Assembly (NCBI RefSeq): GCF_020991455.1
Contig: NZ_JAJMOX010000006.1
Coordinates: 124,001-188,000 of the forward strand
DNA from: Flavobacterium sp. JAS
GTDB taxonomy: Bacteria; Bacteroidota; Bacteroidia; Flavobacteriales; Flavobacteriaceae
Reading direction: 5' to 3'
Length of the DNA stretch: 64,000 nucleotides
The position numbers and the translations under genes were made by a program. Below the pieces are notes generated by a model. It searched no databases. It was given only the letters and a program-made list of their open reading frames with translations, and was not told the origin of the DNA. Shown in pieces: positions 42,197 through 51,201 of this stretch. Position 1 is the stretch's first letter. Every line of letters begins with the position of its first letter.

Positions 42197-43990
42197 CTAG
42201 TTGGTTTTGTAAAAGTCGACAATTTTTTTGGCTTTTGATACTCCAATCACATCCGAAATTTCTTTTTCTGATGCTAGTTTCAATCTTTTAACACTTTTGA
42301 AATGTTGTATTAACGTTAGCATGGTTTTCTCGCCAATACCCGGAATACTTTCTACAGACGAGTTCAATGCAGCTTTGCTACGTTTGTCACGATGAAAAGT
42401 GATTCCAAAACGGTGTGCCTCATTTCGCAATTGCTGAATGACTTTTAAAGTTTCTGATTTTTTATCGAGGTATAACGGAATAGAATCTCCGGGATAAAAA
42501 AGCTCTTCAAGTCGTTTTGCAATCCCGATAATTGCAATTTTTCCTCTTAAACCCAGTTCATCTATACTTTTTAAGGCGGCAGATAATTGTCCTTTTCCAC
42601 CGTCAATAATAATTAGTTGCGGCAAAGGTTCTTTTTCGTCTAATAATCTTTTGTAACGGCGATAGACAATCTCAGTCATCGACGCAAAATCGTCAGGACC
42701 TTCGACGGTTTTTACATTAAAATGGCGGTAATCTTTTTTACTTGCCTTTCCGTCTTTAAAAACTACGCAGGCCGCAACCGGATTTGTTCCCTGAATGTTC
42801 GAGTTATCAAAACATTCGATATGTCGGGGTTCAACCGGTAAGCGTAAATCTTTTTGCATTTGTGCCATGATGCGATTGGTGTGTCGATCCGGATCTACAA
42901 TTTGCAATTGTTTCAATTGTTCGATTCGGTAAAACTTTGCATTTCGAATCGATAAATCTAATATTTGCTTTTTATCACCAAGCTGCGGAACGGTTGTTTT
43001 GATGTTTTCGCCCAAATCAATTTCAAACGGAACAATGATTTCTTTTGATAATAACTGAAAGCGTTCACGAAGTTCAATAATCGCCAATTCTAATAATTCT
43101 TCGTCTGTTTCGTCCAGCTTTTTCTTTATTTCTAAAGTATGAGAACGAATAATTGATCCGTGTGATATTTGCAAAAAGTTGACATAAGCCGCACTTTCGT
43201 CAGAGACAATTGAGAAAACGTCGATATTGGTAATCTTCGGATTTACAATTGTAGATCGTGATTGATAATTTTCGAGAACTTCGATTTTTTCTTTTATTTT
43301 TTGTGCTTCTTCAAAACGTAAATCCTGTGCATATTGCGTCATCAAACGTTTAAAATCTTTCATGCTTTCTTTGAAATTTCCTTTCAGAATTTCGCGAATC
43401 GCATCAACTTGTCTTTGATAATCCTCGAGAGGTTCCAAGCCTTCGCATGGACCTTTGCAATTGCCAATATGATATTCCAGGCAAACTTTAAATTTTCCGG
43501 AATCGATATTCGATTTGCTTAAATCGAAATTACAGGTTCGCAACGGGTATAATTCTTTGATCAGATCCAGAATTGTGTGTACAGTTTTGAAACTTGTATA
43601 GGGACCAAAATATTCCGACCCGTCTTTGACCATTCGTCTGGTCGAAAATATTCTCGAAAAAGGTTCTTTTTTAATACAAATCCAAGGGTAACTTTTGTCG
43701 TCACGCAACAGTACATTATAGCGTGGCTGCAGGGTTTTAATCAAATTGTTTTCTAACAAAAGTGCATCGGTTTCTGTGGGAACGACAATGTGTTTTATCG
43801 TTACAATTTTTTTGACCAAGACATTCGTTTTGGCAGTATCGTGGATTTTATTGAAATACGAGGAAACTCTTTTTTTAAGATTTTTGGCTTTCCCAACATA
43901 CAAGATCTTCCCGTCTTTATCGTAATATTGATACACGCCAGGATTGTCCGGCAAGGTTTGGATTTGGAGATCTAAGGACGGTTTTTGCAT
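42197..43990 (-). CDS. uvrC: UvrABC system protein C (excinuclease subunit)
   Basis: 597 aa. Makes both incisions in nucleotide excision repair. Domains: GIY-YIG nuclease (about 1-85; LPDNPGVYQYYDKDGKILYVGKAKNLK), UVR motif near 200-235 (LMTQYAQDLRFEEAQKIKEKIE), the RNase-H-like endonuclease (about 370-530; ECFDNSNIQGTNPVAACVVF, IIDGGKGQL) and tandem HhH at the C-terminus (VESIPGIGEKTMLTLI). Start chosen at MQKPSLDL; 13 more residues are possible. A -7 box TAAATTTG lies at 44075-44082 on the minus strand. Confidence 0.96.
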   Translation of the reverse strand: MQKPSLDLQIQTLPDNPGVYQYYDKDGKILYVGKAKNLKKRVSSYFNKIHDTAKTNVLVKKIVTIKHIVVPTETDALLLENNLIKTLQPRYNVLLRDDKSYPWICIKKEPFSRIFSTRRMVKDGSEYFGPYTSFKTVHTILDLIKELYPLRTCNFDLSKSNIDSGKFKVCLEYHIGNCKGPCEGLEPLEDYQRQVDAIREILKGNFKESMKDFKRLMTQYAQDLRFEEAQKIKEKIEVLENYQSRSTIVNPKITNIDVFSIVSDESAAYVNFLQISHGSIIRSHTLEIKKKLDETDEELLELAIIELRERFQLLSKEIIVPFEIDLGENIKTTVPQLGDKKQILDLSIRNAKFYRIEQLKQLQIVDPDRHTNRIMAQMQKDLRLPVEPRHIECFDNSNIQGTNPVAACVVFKDGKASKKDYRHFNVKTVEGPDDFASMTEIVYRRYKRLLDEKEPLPQLIIIDGGKGQLSAALKSIDELGLRGKIAIIGIAKRLEELFYPGDSIPLYLDKKSETLKVIQQLRNEAHRFGITFHRDKRSKAALNSSVESIPGIGEKTMLTLIQHFKSVKRLKLASEKEISDVIGVSKAKKIVDFYKTN

Positions 43991-44127
43991 TCTGTTTTGT
44001 TTCTGAAGATAACTGATATGCTTTTTCAAAAACCATTCCGATTTCTATAAAAAAGCTTAACATTGATTTAGTTTCAAATTTACGAAATCAAAAGAATAAT
44101 TTCTATATTTAGATTTTATAATTCTAT

Positions 44128-45108
44128 ATGAAAAATAATACGCCCCTGGTTATTTTTGATGAAGCGGTTTTGCCTGGAGAAAGCAAAACGATAAACGTCG
44201 AAATTGCTCGTTTGCATACCACTACAAAACTTAATATTCCGGTTATTGTGCGCCGTTCAAAGATTGAAGGTCCGGTAGTTTTGTTCTCCGCAGGAATTCA
44301 TGGTGATGAAATTAACGGTGTCGAAATCGTTAGACAGATCATCAGTAAAAAAATTAATCGCCCCGCGAGAGGAACTATTATTTGTATTCCGATTATCAAT
44401 ATGTACGGTTTTGTCAATAAATCTCGTGAGTTTCCTGATGGGAGAGATTTAAATCGTGTTTTCCCCGGAAGCAAAAAAGGCTCTTTGGCAAGTAGATTTG
44501 CTTATCATATCGTAGCACAAGTTTTGCCAATTATTGATTATGCGGTCGACTTTCATGCCGGAGGCGCAAGCCGTTTTAATGCTCCGCAAATAAGGGTGAC
44601 AGAAAATAATCCCGAATTGAAGCTTCTGGCTGATGTTTTTAATGCGCCGTTTACGCTTTATTCTAAAAATATTAGTGGCTCTTTTAGAAATACCTGTGAG
44701 AAAGCAAATGTAAAAATGCTTCTTTTTGAAGGTGGAAAATCATTAGATATTAATGATTCGATAGCGAATGAAGGTGTAATGGGAGTGAAGCGTTTACTGG
44801 ATTATCTAAAAATGCTTGACCCAAAACATATTGTTGAAGAAGCTGAAGATCCTTCAATTTATATCAAAAACTCGGTTTGGCTGCGTGCAAAATGTTCTGG
44901 TTTATTGCACGATTATAACAGAATTGGACGTTTTGTGACCAAAGGAACTATTCTGGCAATTATAACAGATCCTTTTGGTAAATTTGAACAAAAAGTAAAA
45001 GCGCCTCACGATGGTTTTGTAATCAACGCCAATCATTCGCCAATTGTGTATGAAGGCGACGCAATTTACCACATGTCTAAAAATAGCCCTGATAATGCCG
45101 ACGAATAA
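44128..45108 (+). CDS. Succinylglutamate desuccinylase/aspartoacylase family (M14-like) protein
   Basis: 326 aa zinc-dependent deacylase fold. Zn ligands: SAGIHGDEINGVEIVRQI (His and Glu) and YAVDFHAGGASRF (His). FPDGRDLNRVFPG gives the conserved substrate Arg. A C-terminal barrel-like domain (about 245-326) is typical of AstE/AspA-like proteins. The substrate is unknown. The stop overlaps the start of the next gene by 14 bases. Confidence 0.92.
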   Translation: MKNNTPLVIFDEAVLPGESKTINVEIARLHTTTKLNIPVIVRRSKIEGPVVLFSAGIHGDEINGVEIVRQIISKKINRPARGTIICIPIINMYGFVNKSREFPDGRDLNRVFPGSKKGSLASRFAYHIVAQVLPIIDYAVDFHAGGASRFNAPQIRVTENNPELKLLADVFNAPFTLYSKNISGSFRNTCEKANVKMLLFEGGKSLDINDSIANEGVMGVKRLLDYLKMLDPKHIVEEAEDPSIYIKNSVWLRAKCSGLLHDYNRIGRFVTKGTILAIITDPFGKFEQKVKAPHDGFVINANHSPIVYEGDAIYHMSKNSPDNADE

Positions 45109-45664
45109 AAAAGAATTACGATTACACTATAAAAGTCTTCGAAAAGAATTTACTGAAGATGATATCGAAGAAAAGAGTTTGGCTATAGCCAATAATTTAA
45201 TTGGTTTGCCTATTTGGGATAAAACCTATTATCATGTTTTTCTGCCTATCGAAGAACAAAAAGAAGTAAATACCGAATATATTCTACACTTACTTTCAGG
45301 AAAAGATAAAGAAATCGTGGTTTCGAAAAGTGATTTTGACACTCGCGGAATGTCTCATTTTTTATTGACGGATAATACCAAAATCAAAAAGAACGAATAT
45401 AATATTCCAGAACCTGTAAATGGTTTGCCTGTTCCATCAGAAACTATCGATGTGGTTTTTGTGCCGCTTCTGGCTTTTGATGTTTTTGGGAATAGAGTTG
45501 GCTACGGAAAAGGTTTTTATGATAAATTTCTATCCGAATGCAAACCTGAAACCATCAAAATAGGTCTCTCTTTTTTTGAAGCCGAAAATCAAATCGAAGA
45601 TATCTTTGAATCTGATATAAAATTAGATTATTGCGTGACGCCTTTAAAAATCTACACTTTTTAG
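45095..45664 (+). CDS. 5-Formyltetrahydrofolate cyclo-ligase
   Basis: 189 aa (MTHFS; YgfA-like). ATP-dependent conversion of 5-formyl-THF to 5,10-methenyl-THF. Motifs: KKELRLHYKSLRKEF (N-terminal Arg/Lys), YYHVFLPIEEQKEVNTEYI, and GNRVGYGKGFYDKFLSE (the YGxGxYDR-type phosphate loop). Start chosen at MPTNKKELR at 45095, overlapping the upstream deacylase gene by 14 bases, so the two are likely translationally coupled. Confidence 0.93.
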   Translation: MPTNKKELRLHYKSLRKEFTEDDIEEKSLAIANNLIGLPIWDKTYYHVFLPIEEQKEVNTEYILHLLSGKDKEIVVSKSDFDTRGMSHFLLTDNTKIKKNEYNIPEPVNGLPVPSETIDVVFVPLLAFDVFGNRVGYGKGFYDKFLSECKPETIKIGLSFFEAENQIEDIFESDIKLDYCVTPLKIYTF

Positions 45665-45670
45665 ATTTAA

Positions 45671-45745
45671 ACCATATAAGTGATATAAGTAAATATAAGT
45701 TATGCGCGCATTTAAGCTAAAATGAACTTATATCACTTATATGGT
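45671..45745. repeat. 20-bp perfect inverted repeat (ATATAAGTGATATAAGT)
   Basis: ACCATATAAGTGATATAAGT (45671-45690) is exactly inverted at 45726-45745, with a 35-base loop. It follows the cyclo-ligase gene and could act as a terminator or mRNA stabiliser; its repeat-within-arm structure suggests an interspersed dyad. Confidence 0.75.
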
Positions 45746-45912
45746 AAAAATAGCCCACTGTTAAAATATTATTTTAGTAATAGAATATTTATCAAATTTT
45801 TTGGCATCAAATTTGGATTGCCGAAAATCACAGATAATCTTCACTAGTACATCCGGAATGCTGGTCGTTATTTGAGAGTAAATCATTCACTAATTTCTAA
45901 AACTTATTTTAA

Positions 45913-47457
45913 ATGAAAAATAAAGCTTTTTATTTGATGGCATTCCTTGTACTTGTTTTGTTTAGCTGTAAAAAAGGGAATGTAGATTATGCTACTGAAG
46001 CAATGGATACTGCGGTTGTTTCGACCGATGAACTTCCAGAAGAAAATATTTCAGATCCCAATACTGAAAGTTATGCCGGACTCGAAGAAAATCCTTTCGA
46101 GTCTCCACAAAAATCACCTCTTTCTACTTTTTCTATCGATGTTGATAATGCATCTTATACCAATATCAGACGATTTATTAATGAAGGGCAAAAAGTTCCT
46201 AAAGACGCTGTTCGTGTTGAAGAAATGATGAATTTCTTTAAATACAATTATCCACAGCCAGAAGGACAGCATCCGTTTTCGATTAATACCGAATTAAGTG
46301 ATAGTCCGTGGAATAAAAACTGTCAATTGTTGAAAATTGGTCTACAGGGAAAAAATGTTCCGATGACTAATTTACCAGCTTCAAATCTTGTTTTTTTAAT
46401 TGATGTTTCTGGTTCAATGGATGAAGCTAATAAACTTCCATTATTAAAGGAATCGATGAAGATTTTGGTAAAAGAGCTTCGTCCGCAGGATAAAGTTTCA
46501 ATTGTGGTTTATGCAGGCTCAGCCGGCGTTGTTTTAGAGCCAACTTCGGGAGATGAAAAAGAAACAATTATGGATGCTTTTGATGATTTAAGTGCGGGCG
46601 GAAGTACAGCTGGAGGAGAAGGAATAGAATTGGCTTATAAACTTGCTGAGCAAAACTTTATAAAAGAAGGAAATAATAGGGTTATAATTGCGACAGACGG
46701 TGATTTTAATGTAGGTGCTTCATCTGATGATGATGTGGAGAAACTGATCGAAGAGAAAAGAAAATCAGGTGTTTTCTTAACGGTTTTAGGATATGGAATG
46801 GGGAATTTCAAGGATAGTAAAATGGAAATCCTGGCCGATAAAGGAAACGGAAATTATGCTTATATCGATAACATTCAGGAAGCCAATCGTTTTTTAGGAA
46901 AGGAATTTAAAGGTTCGATGTTTGCTATCGCGAAAGATGTAAAAATTCAAATCGAATTTAATCCAAAGCACGTTCAGGCTTACCGATTAATTGGTTATGA
47001 AAACAGAAAATTAAATGCTGAAGATTTTAAAAATGATAAAATTGATGCCGGAGAATTAGGAAGTGGGCACACGGTTACGGCCTTGTATGAAATTATTCCA
47101 ACTGGTGTCGAAAGTGATTATCTGGCTTCGGATTTAAAATACACAAAAGTAAATAAGAATGATTCTGAAAATAGTGATGAATTGGCGACGATTAAATTTA
47201 GATATAAAAAACCTGACGGAGATAAAAGTATCGAAATGGTTAGTACAATCGACAATAAAAAAGTTACTTTAGATCAGAGTTCTTCCGACTTTAAATTCAC
47301 AACCGCTGTTGCCTGGTTTGGATTAAAATTAAGAGATTCAAAATTTATAACAAGCAGTTCCAGTTCTGATATAAAGAAATTAGCAAAATCTGGTTTATCA
47401 AACGACGAAGATGGTTACAAAGCAGAGTTTATTAGATTGGTTGATGCTGTAAACTAG
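45913..47457 (+). CDS. YfbK-like von Willebrand factor A lipoprotein
   Basis: 514 aa. Signal peptide with lipobox VLFSC (Cys19). An N-terminal DUF3520-associated region contains STFSIDVDNASYTNIRRFI. The VWA domain (about 155-335) has a complete MIDAS: FLIDVSGSMDEA, conserved Thr and ATDGDFNVG. A C-terminal DUF3520 domain (about 350-510) ends AEFIRLVDAVN. The family is envelope-anchored with unknown ligand. It precedes the convergent Bat operon but is on the opposite strand. Confidence 0.92.
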   Translation: MKNKAFYLMAFLVLVLFSCKKGNVDYATEAMDTAVVSTDELPEENISDPNTESYAGLEENPFESPQKSPLSTFSIDVDNASYTNIRRFINEGQKVPKDAVRVEEMMNFFKYNYPQPEGQHPFSINTELSDSPWNKNCQLLKIGLQGKNVPMTNLPASNLVFLIDVSGSMDEANKLPLLKESMKILVKELRPQDKVSIVVYAGSAGVVLEPTSGDEKETIMDAFDDLSAGGSTAGGEGIELAYKLAEQNFIKEGNNRVIIATDGDFNVGASSDDDVEKLIEEKRKSGVFLTVLGYGMGNFKDSKMEILADKGNGNYAYIDNIQEANRFLGKEFKGSMFAIAKDVKIQIEFNPKHVQAYRLIGYENRKLNAEDFKNDKIDAGELGSGHTVTALYEIIPTGVESDYLASDLKYTKVNKNDSENSDELATIKFRYKKPDGDKSIEMVSTIDNKKVTLDQSSSDFKFTTAVAWFGLKLRDSKFITSSSSSDIKKLAKSGLSNDEDGYKAEFIRLVDAVN

Positions 47458-47475
47458 AAGAAAAAACAAAATGAA

Positions 47476-47518
47476 AAATCCCAAATTCCAATCATTATTA
47501 AGTTGGAATTTGGGATTT
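47476..47518. terminator. AAATCCCAAATTCCAA hairpin between convergent genes
   Basis: A 16-bp perfect inverted repeat (47476-47491 with 47503-47518) of the same family as 4200-4248 and 63381-63429. Its position between convergent genes suggests it works as a bidirectional terminator. Confidence 0.75.
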
Positions 47519-47541
47519 ATTTTATTTTAAATTTAGAAAGT

Positions 47542-48288
47542 TTATTTCACTTCTTTAATTGTTGTGCCGTCGATCCAACCTTCGGTTCCATCAGTTAGTT
47601 CGATTTTTTTCCATTTTCCAAGAGTTTCCATAACGTAAACTTTTGAACCTTCATGCAATAAGAAAATTGCTGCACCGGCTTTTTGTGGTTCGCTTCTAAC
47701 TTCGCTTAATTCTGAAAAAACAATTGCTGGGCGATCGTTATCAAAATGGCTTTTCTCAGACATTCCGGCGAAAACGCTTAATAATAAAGCAACCAAGAGA
47801 ACAAACATTCCGATGAAATAGATTCTTTTTGTAAGCGAAAGCTGTGAAAAATAATACCCAATAAAAGTCAATAGAAATACAAAGGCGATTCCAATAGAGA
47901 TTTTTGCCCAGGTATTGTAACCAAAAATGCCAGTAAAGTTCTGAATCAGTTTTGCAAAACCTACTTTCGGAACTTCTTTAATCTCGTCGATTGTTAGTTT
48001 TTTGGCAAATTTTAAATTGTTCAAAGTCTCCGCATCATTAGGTTTTAAAACTAAAGCCTTCTCGTAATTATAAATCGAAGGTGCTACGTTATTTAACTTG
48101 TAATAACTATTTGCCAGGTTAAAGTACAATTCTGCAGATTGTTGTTTGTCTTCTTTAATAATACTTTCATAAACATCTACAGCTTGCTGATATTGTGCTT
48201 TTTGGTACAATGCATTTCCTTTTTCAAAGCTGCTTTGAGCAAAGAAAACCTGTGTGATTAATAAAAAAAGATATACTATATGTTTCAT
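47542..48288 (-). CDS. batE: BatE-like TPR protein with SH3 domain
   Basis: 248 aa. Signal peptide (1-18). TPR repeats (about 20-95; KGNALYQKAQYQQAVDVYES, NLANSYYKLNNVAPSIYNYE). Two transmembrane helices (about 128-147 and 155-172). A C-terminal SH3b-like domain (about 185-248; VRSEPQKAGAAIFLLHEGSKVYV and WIDGTTIKEV). It is the last gene of the Bat operon in transcription order. The role of BatE is unknown; the SH3 part may bind cell wall. Confidence 0.88.
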   Translation of the reverse strand: MKHIVYLFLLITQVFFAQSSFEKGNALYQKAQYQQAVDVYESIIKEDKQQSAELYFNLANSYYKLNNVAPSIYNYEKALVLKPNDAETLNNLKFAKKLTIDEIKEVPKVGFAKLIQNFTGIFGYNTWAKISIGIAFVFLLTFIGYYFSQLSLTKRIYFIGMFVLLVALLLSVFAGMSEKSHFDNDRPAIVFSELSEVRSEPQKAGAAIFLLHEGSKVYVMETLGKWKKIELTDGTEGWIDGTTIKEVK

Positions 48289-48304
48289 TTTATTTTCTTT
48301 AAAC

Positions 48305-48329
48305 CCAACAGGTTTTTAAAACCTGTTGG
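48305..48329. repeat. CCAACAGGTTTT palindrome
   Basis: CCAACAGGTTTT (48305-48316) and AAAACCTGTTGG (48318-48329) form a nearly continuous palindrome in the batE-batD gap. Likely an interspersed short dyad. Confidence 0.6.
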
Positions 48330-48422
48330 ATTTGATTCTTTAAACTTTGTGAACTTAAAATCTACACAATCTAAATCACTTTTCTTAGCGCACTTTGCGG
48401 TAAAATAAATTGCGGTTAAAAT

Positions 48423-50177
48423 TTAAACTATTTGTTTTTCCAGTTCAGAAATTATCAAAACAGCTTTGTCATAATCCTGCTGAATCGAAGCGCTTGATGC
48501 CGGAGCATAACGTGCAAACTCACAGTTTTCGGTCAAATTAATGAAATTTTGAACTGTTTCTGGATTTGAATTTCTTGACAACAACAATTCGCGAATATTG
48601 TCTTTGCTCATTTCTGAAGTTTCTAGATGTAATTTTGCTTTTAAGAAATTGTGCATTGCTTTCTCCAAAGCGATATAGAAAGGCTCTTTGTTGCTAAGTT
48701 GTTTCTTGGCTTCAGATAAATATTTCTTCGCCAGTTTGTTGTTCATTCTAATACGGTTTCCGGTAACGTCGCCATCAATTGCTTCTTTTCGTTTCTTACC
48801 TAAAACAATAATTGGTAAAATTACAAACGGTAAAAACAACAGTATATAATACAAATTAGAACCATAAAAATCATTTTTAGCAATTGCTGTTAATGTTGTT
48901 TTTGGTTTGATGTATTTGAATTGTTCTGTTTTTGAAATCACATTTTTAGCAGCTGTTGCATTTGTTTCTGCCTGCATAGGTCCGTCCAGAACATCCACCA
49001 TGATTTCTGGTGAAGTTATGGTTTTATAAGAACCTGTACTCAAATCAAAATAAGAGAATACCATAGGTTTTATAGCGTACTTCCCTTTGTATTGCGGAAT
49101 AATAGTGTATTTGTCTGTGATTTTTCCTGACATTCCAGACAGTGAAGTTGTCACTTTTTCATCATGAACCGGATCATACATTTCTAACGCATTAGGTACA
49201 ACAGGTTTTGGTAAAGTAAACAATTTCATGTTTCCGTTTCCTGACGCACTAACAATTAAATCAAGACTTTCTCCACTTTTTAAAGTCGTTTTAGAAGGAG
49301 TAACCGTAAAATTAAATTTACCAACAGCACCGCCAAAACCTTCTGGTTTAGTAGCTTCCGGAAGAGGTCTTACATTGATTGTTTTTGCACCGGCCGAAAC
49401 AACCTTGTTGCCATCGGTTACAATCATTTGACCAAACATATCACGACGATTCGATGGCAATTGTACACCAATATCTAACGAAAGCGGTTCAATAGTAAGT
49501 CTGCCTGATTTTTGAGGATATAGAATAGTTTTCTTTAAGATTACATAATAACATCTTTGACCTTGATAAGTTCCTTGTTCAACGGCCAATTGTTTAATGT
49601 CTATATTCTGATTCCAGAAGTCGTTATATTTTGGCTTAGCCAATTCTTTAAAGCCAGTAACATTGATATAATTGAAGTACAGCTTGTAAACCACTGTAAT
49701 AGGTTCATTCAGATACGGATTTGTTTTTGAAATCTCGGCAACAAGATTCAGCATTTCATCTCCGGTAGAAGATCCTTGAGGTCTGCTGTTGTCATTAGGG
49801 TCTCTTTCTTGCGCGACGGCATTTGTAACAACGATTTTTATAGGCGATGTTTTGTAAATCTGACCGTTGTATTCAATCGCAGCCTGTTTAATATAAACCG
49901 TTCCTTTTTGGTTGGGTTGTAAGATGTAAGAGTATATTTTTTGAAAAGAACTTCTTCCGTTTACCCAGGATTGACTTATTTGCTGACTTGGACCGCCTAC
50001 AATTCTAAAACCTTCAAATGCAGGTTGGTCAAAGTTGTCTCCATCAACGTTCATGATAAAGTCAACACGTAATCTTTCGTTCAGTCCGAGCGTGTTTTTG
50101 CTTACTCTGGCCTCAAATTGAACTTGAGCCAGAAGCCCTTGAAAAGTGAATAGTAATAGAATTAAATATCTTTTCAT
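48423..50177 (-). CDS. batD: BatD-like protein
   Basis: 584 aa. Signal peptide (1-17). A large beta-rich periplasmic part (Ig-like repeats, about 20-420) includes FEARVSKNTLGLNERLRVDF and FNFTVTPSKTTLKSGESLDL. One transmembrane helix near 440-458 (YYILLFLPFVILPIIVL) and a cytoplasmic helical tail follow. The domain pattern is that of BatD/oxygen-tolerance proteins. Biochemical role not established. Confidence 0.92.
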   Translation of the reverse strand: MKRYLILLLFTFQGLLAQVQFEARVSKNTLGLNERLRVDFIMNVDGDNFDQPAFEGFRIVGGPSQQISQSWVNGRSSFQKIYSYILQPNQKGTVYIKQAAIEYNGQIYKTSPIKIVVTNAVAQERDPNDNSRPQGSSTGDEMLNLVAEISKTNPYLNEPITVVYKLYFNYINVTGFKELAKPKYNDFWNQNIDIKQLAVEQGTYQGQRCYYVILKKTILYPQKSGRLTIEPLSLDIGVQLPSNRRDMFGQMIVTDGNKVVSAGAKTINVRPLPEATKPEGFGGAVGKFNFTVTPSKTTLKSGESLDLIVSASGNGNMKLFTLPKPVVPNALEMYDPVHDEKVTTSLSGMSGKITDKYTIIPQYKGKYAIKPMVFSYFDLSTGSYKTITSPEIMVDVLDGPMQAETNATAAKNVISKTEQFKYIKPKTTLTAIAKNDFYGSNLYYILLFLPFVILPIIVLGKKRKEAIDGDVTGNRIRMNNKLAKKYLSEAKKQLSNKEPFYIALEKAMHNFLKAKLHLETSEMSKDNIRELLLSRNSNPETVQNFINLTENCEFARYAPASSASIQQDYDKAVLIISELEKQIV

Positions 50178-50196
50178 TAAATTGTTTTCAGTTTTT

Positions 50197-50288
50197 GTTT
50201 AACTGTTGTATGGTTAATTTGTTTAATCGGTTTTTTTACAGTTTTATTGTTTATTCGAACTAACAGTTAAACGAACAAACGATTAAAC
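50197..50288. repeat. Nested GTTTAACTGTT dyad
   Basis: GTTTAACTGTT (50197-50207) is inverted at 50262-50272. GTTTAATCG (50221-50229) is inverted at 50280-50288. The two overlapping pairs lie in the batD-batC gap. Confidence 0.6.
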
Positions 50289-50296
50289 TAAAAGTT

Positions 50297-51067
50297 TTAC
50301 CAGTCTTTTTCGGTTTTTTTAGGAGATCCTTTTACTTTTTGAGCGTTTACTTTATCCTGAACTTTCTTTTCTTCATTGTTTACGGCATCTAATAAATTCT
50401 GAACTCGCTCTTTAGAAATTCCACCAGGCTGTGGCTTTGACTCCCCGTTATTGTCTGATTTATCATCTTTCTTCGGATCGTTTTTACCATCTTTTTTATC
50501 CTTGTCTTTATCGCCCTTGTCGTCTTTCTTATCTTTATCCTTGTCTTTGTCCTTATTTTTATCTTTGTCCTTGTCCTTATCTTTGTTTTTATCCTTATCC
50601 TTGTCCTTGTTTTTATCTTTATTCTTATCGTTTTTCGGAGGATTTTCTTTTAGTTTTTGTTTTGCATAAGCATAATTGTAACGTGTTTCATCATCCGTTG
50701 GATCGTTACGTAAAGCTTCTTTATAAGCCTCAACCGCTTGCGTATAATCTTTCTCTTTCATTAAAACATTTCCTAAATTGTGAAATGCTTTATGTTTCTC
50801 AGGTCTTGTTTTGGCATTTTTTATCGCTTTCGCGTAAGCAAATTTAGCTTCCGAAACCTGGTTTTGTTTATAAATAGTATTTCCTAAATTATATGGAGCA
50901 GTCGCGCGCTTTGGAAATTTTGATTCTGAAATTCTATAATTAGCTTCAGCATCAACAAATTTATTCTGCTTATATTCTTCATTGGCATCAGGCAATGTTT
51001 TATCCTTTTCCTGAGCTGAAACAGCTAAAGAAAACGTTAGTAAAATATAAAGAAGCAAATTTTTCAT
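50297..51067 (-). CDS. batC: BatC-like TPR protein with Lys/Asp-rich segment
   Basis: 256 aa. Signal peptide (1-18). TPR repeats (about 25-140; APYNLGNTIYKQNQVSEAKF, AFHNLGNVLMKEKDYTQAVE, EALRNDPTDDETRYNYAYA). Residues about 146-205 are an almost pure KDKDKNKDKD run, then a Gly/Pro-poor tail ending KKTEKDW. The codon repeats make this stretch prone to slippage and length variation. It presumably interacts with other Bat proteins in the periplasm. Confidence 0.9.
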   Translation of the reverse strand: MKNLLLYILLTFSLAVSAQEKDKTLPDANEEYKQNKFVDAEANYRISESKFPKRATAPYNLGNTIYKQNQVSEAKFAYAKAIKNAKTRPEKHKAFHNLGNVLMKEKDYTQAVEAYKEALRNDPTDDETRYNYAYAKQKLKENPPKNDKNKDKNKDKDKDKNKDKDKDKDKNKDKDKDKDKKDDKGDKDKDKKDGKNDPKKDDKSDNNGESKPQPGGISKERVQNLLDAVNNEEKKVQDKVNAQKVKGSPKKTEKDW

Positions 51068-51092
51068 TCTAATTTTTTATGTTTTTTAGTTT

Positions 51093-51193
51093 GCCACGAA
51101 TTACACCAATTATCACTAATTAATTCTTTGTGTTTGAATTTTACGAATAGAGTTTAAATACTTTTATTCGTGATAATTGGTGTAATTTGTGGC
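51093..51193. repeat. GCCACGAATT-type inverted repeat (101 bp)
   Basis: GCCACGAATTACACCAATTA (arm 51093-51116) is inverted at 51170-51193 with one mismatch over 24 bases. Third copy of the family, here between batC and batB. Confidence 0.8.
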
Positions 51194-51201
51194 TAACTTT
51201 A

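Noticed and set aside
50431..50847. Plus-strand open frames with long Leu/Ser or Cys/Tyr/Pro runs
   Set aside because: They are mirror readings of the Lys/Asp codon repeats of batC on the other strand and have no independent support.
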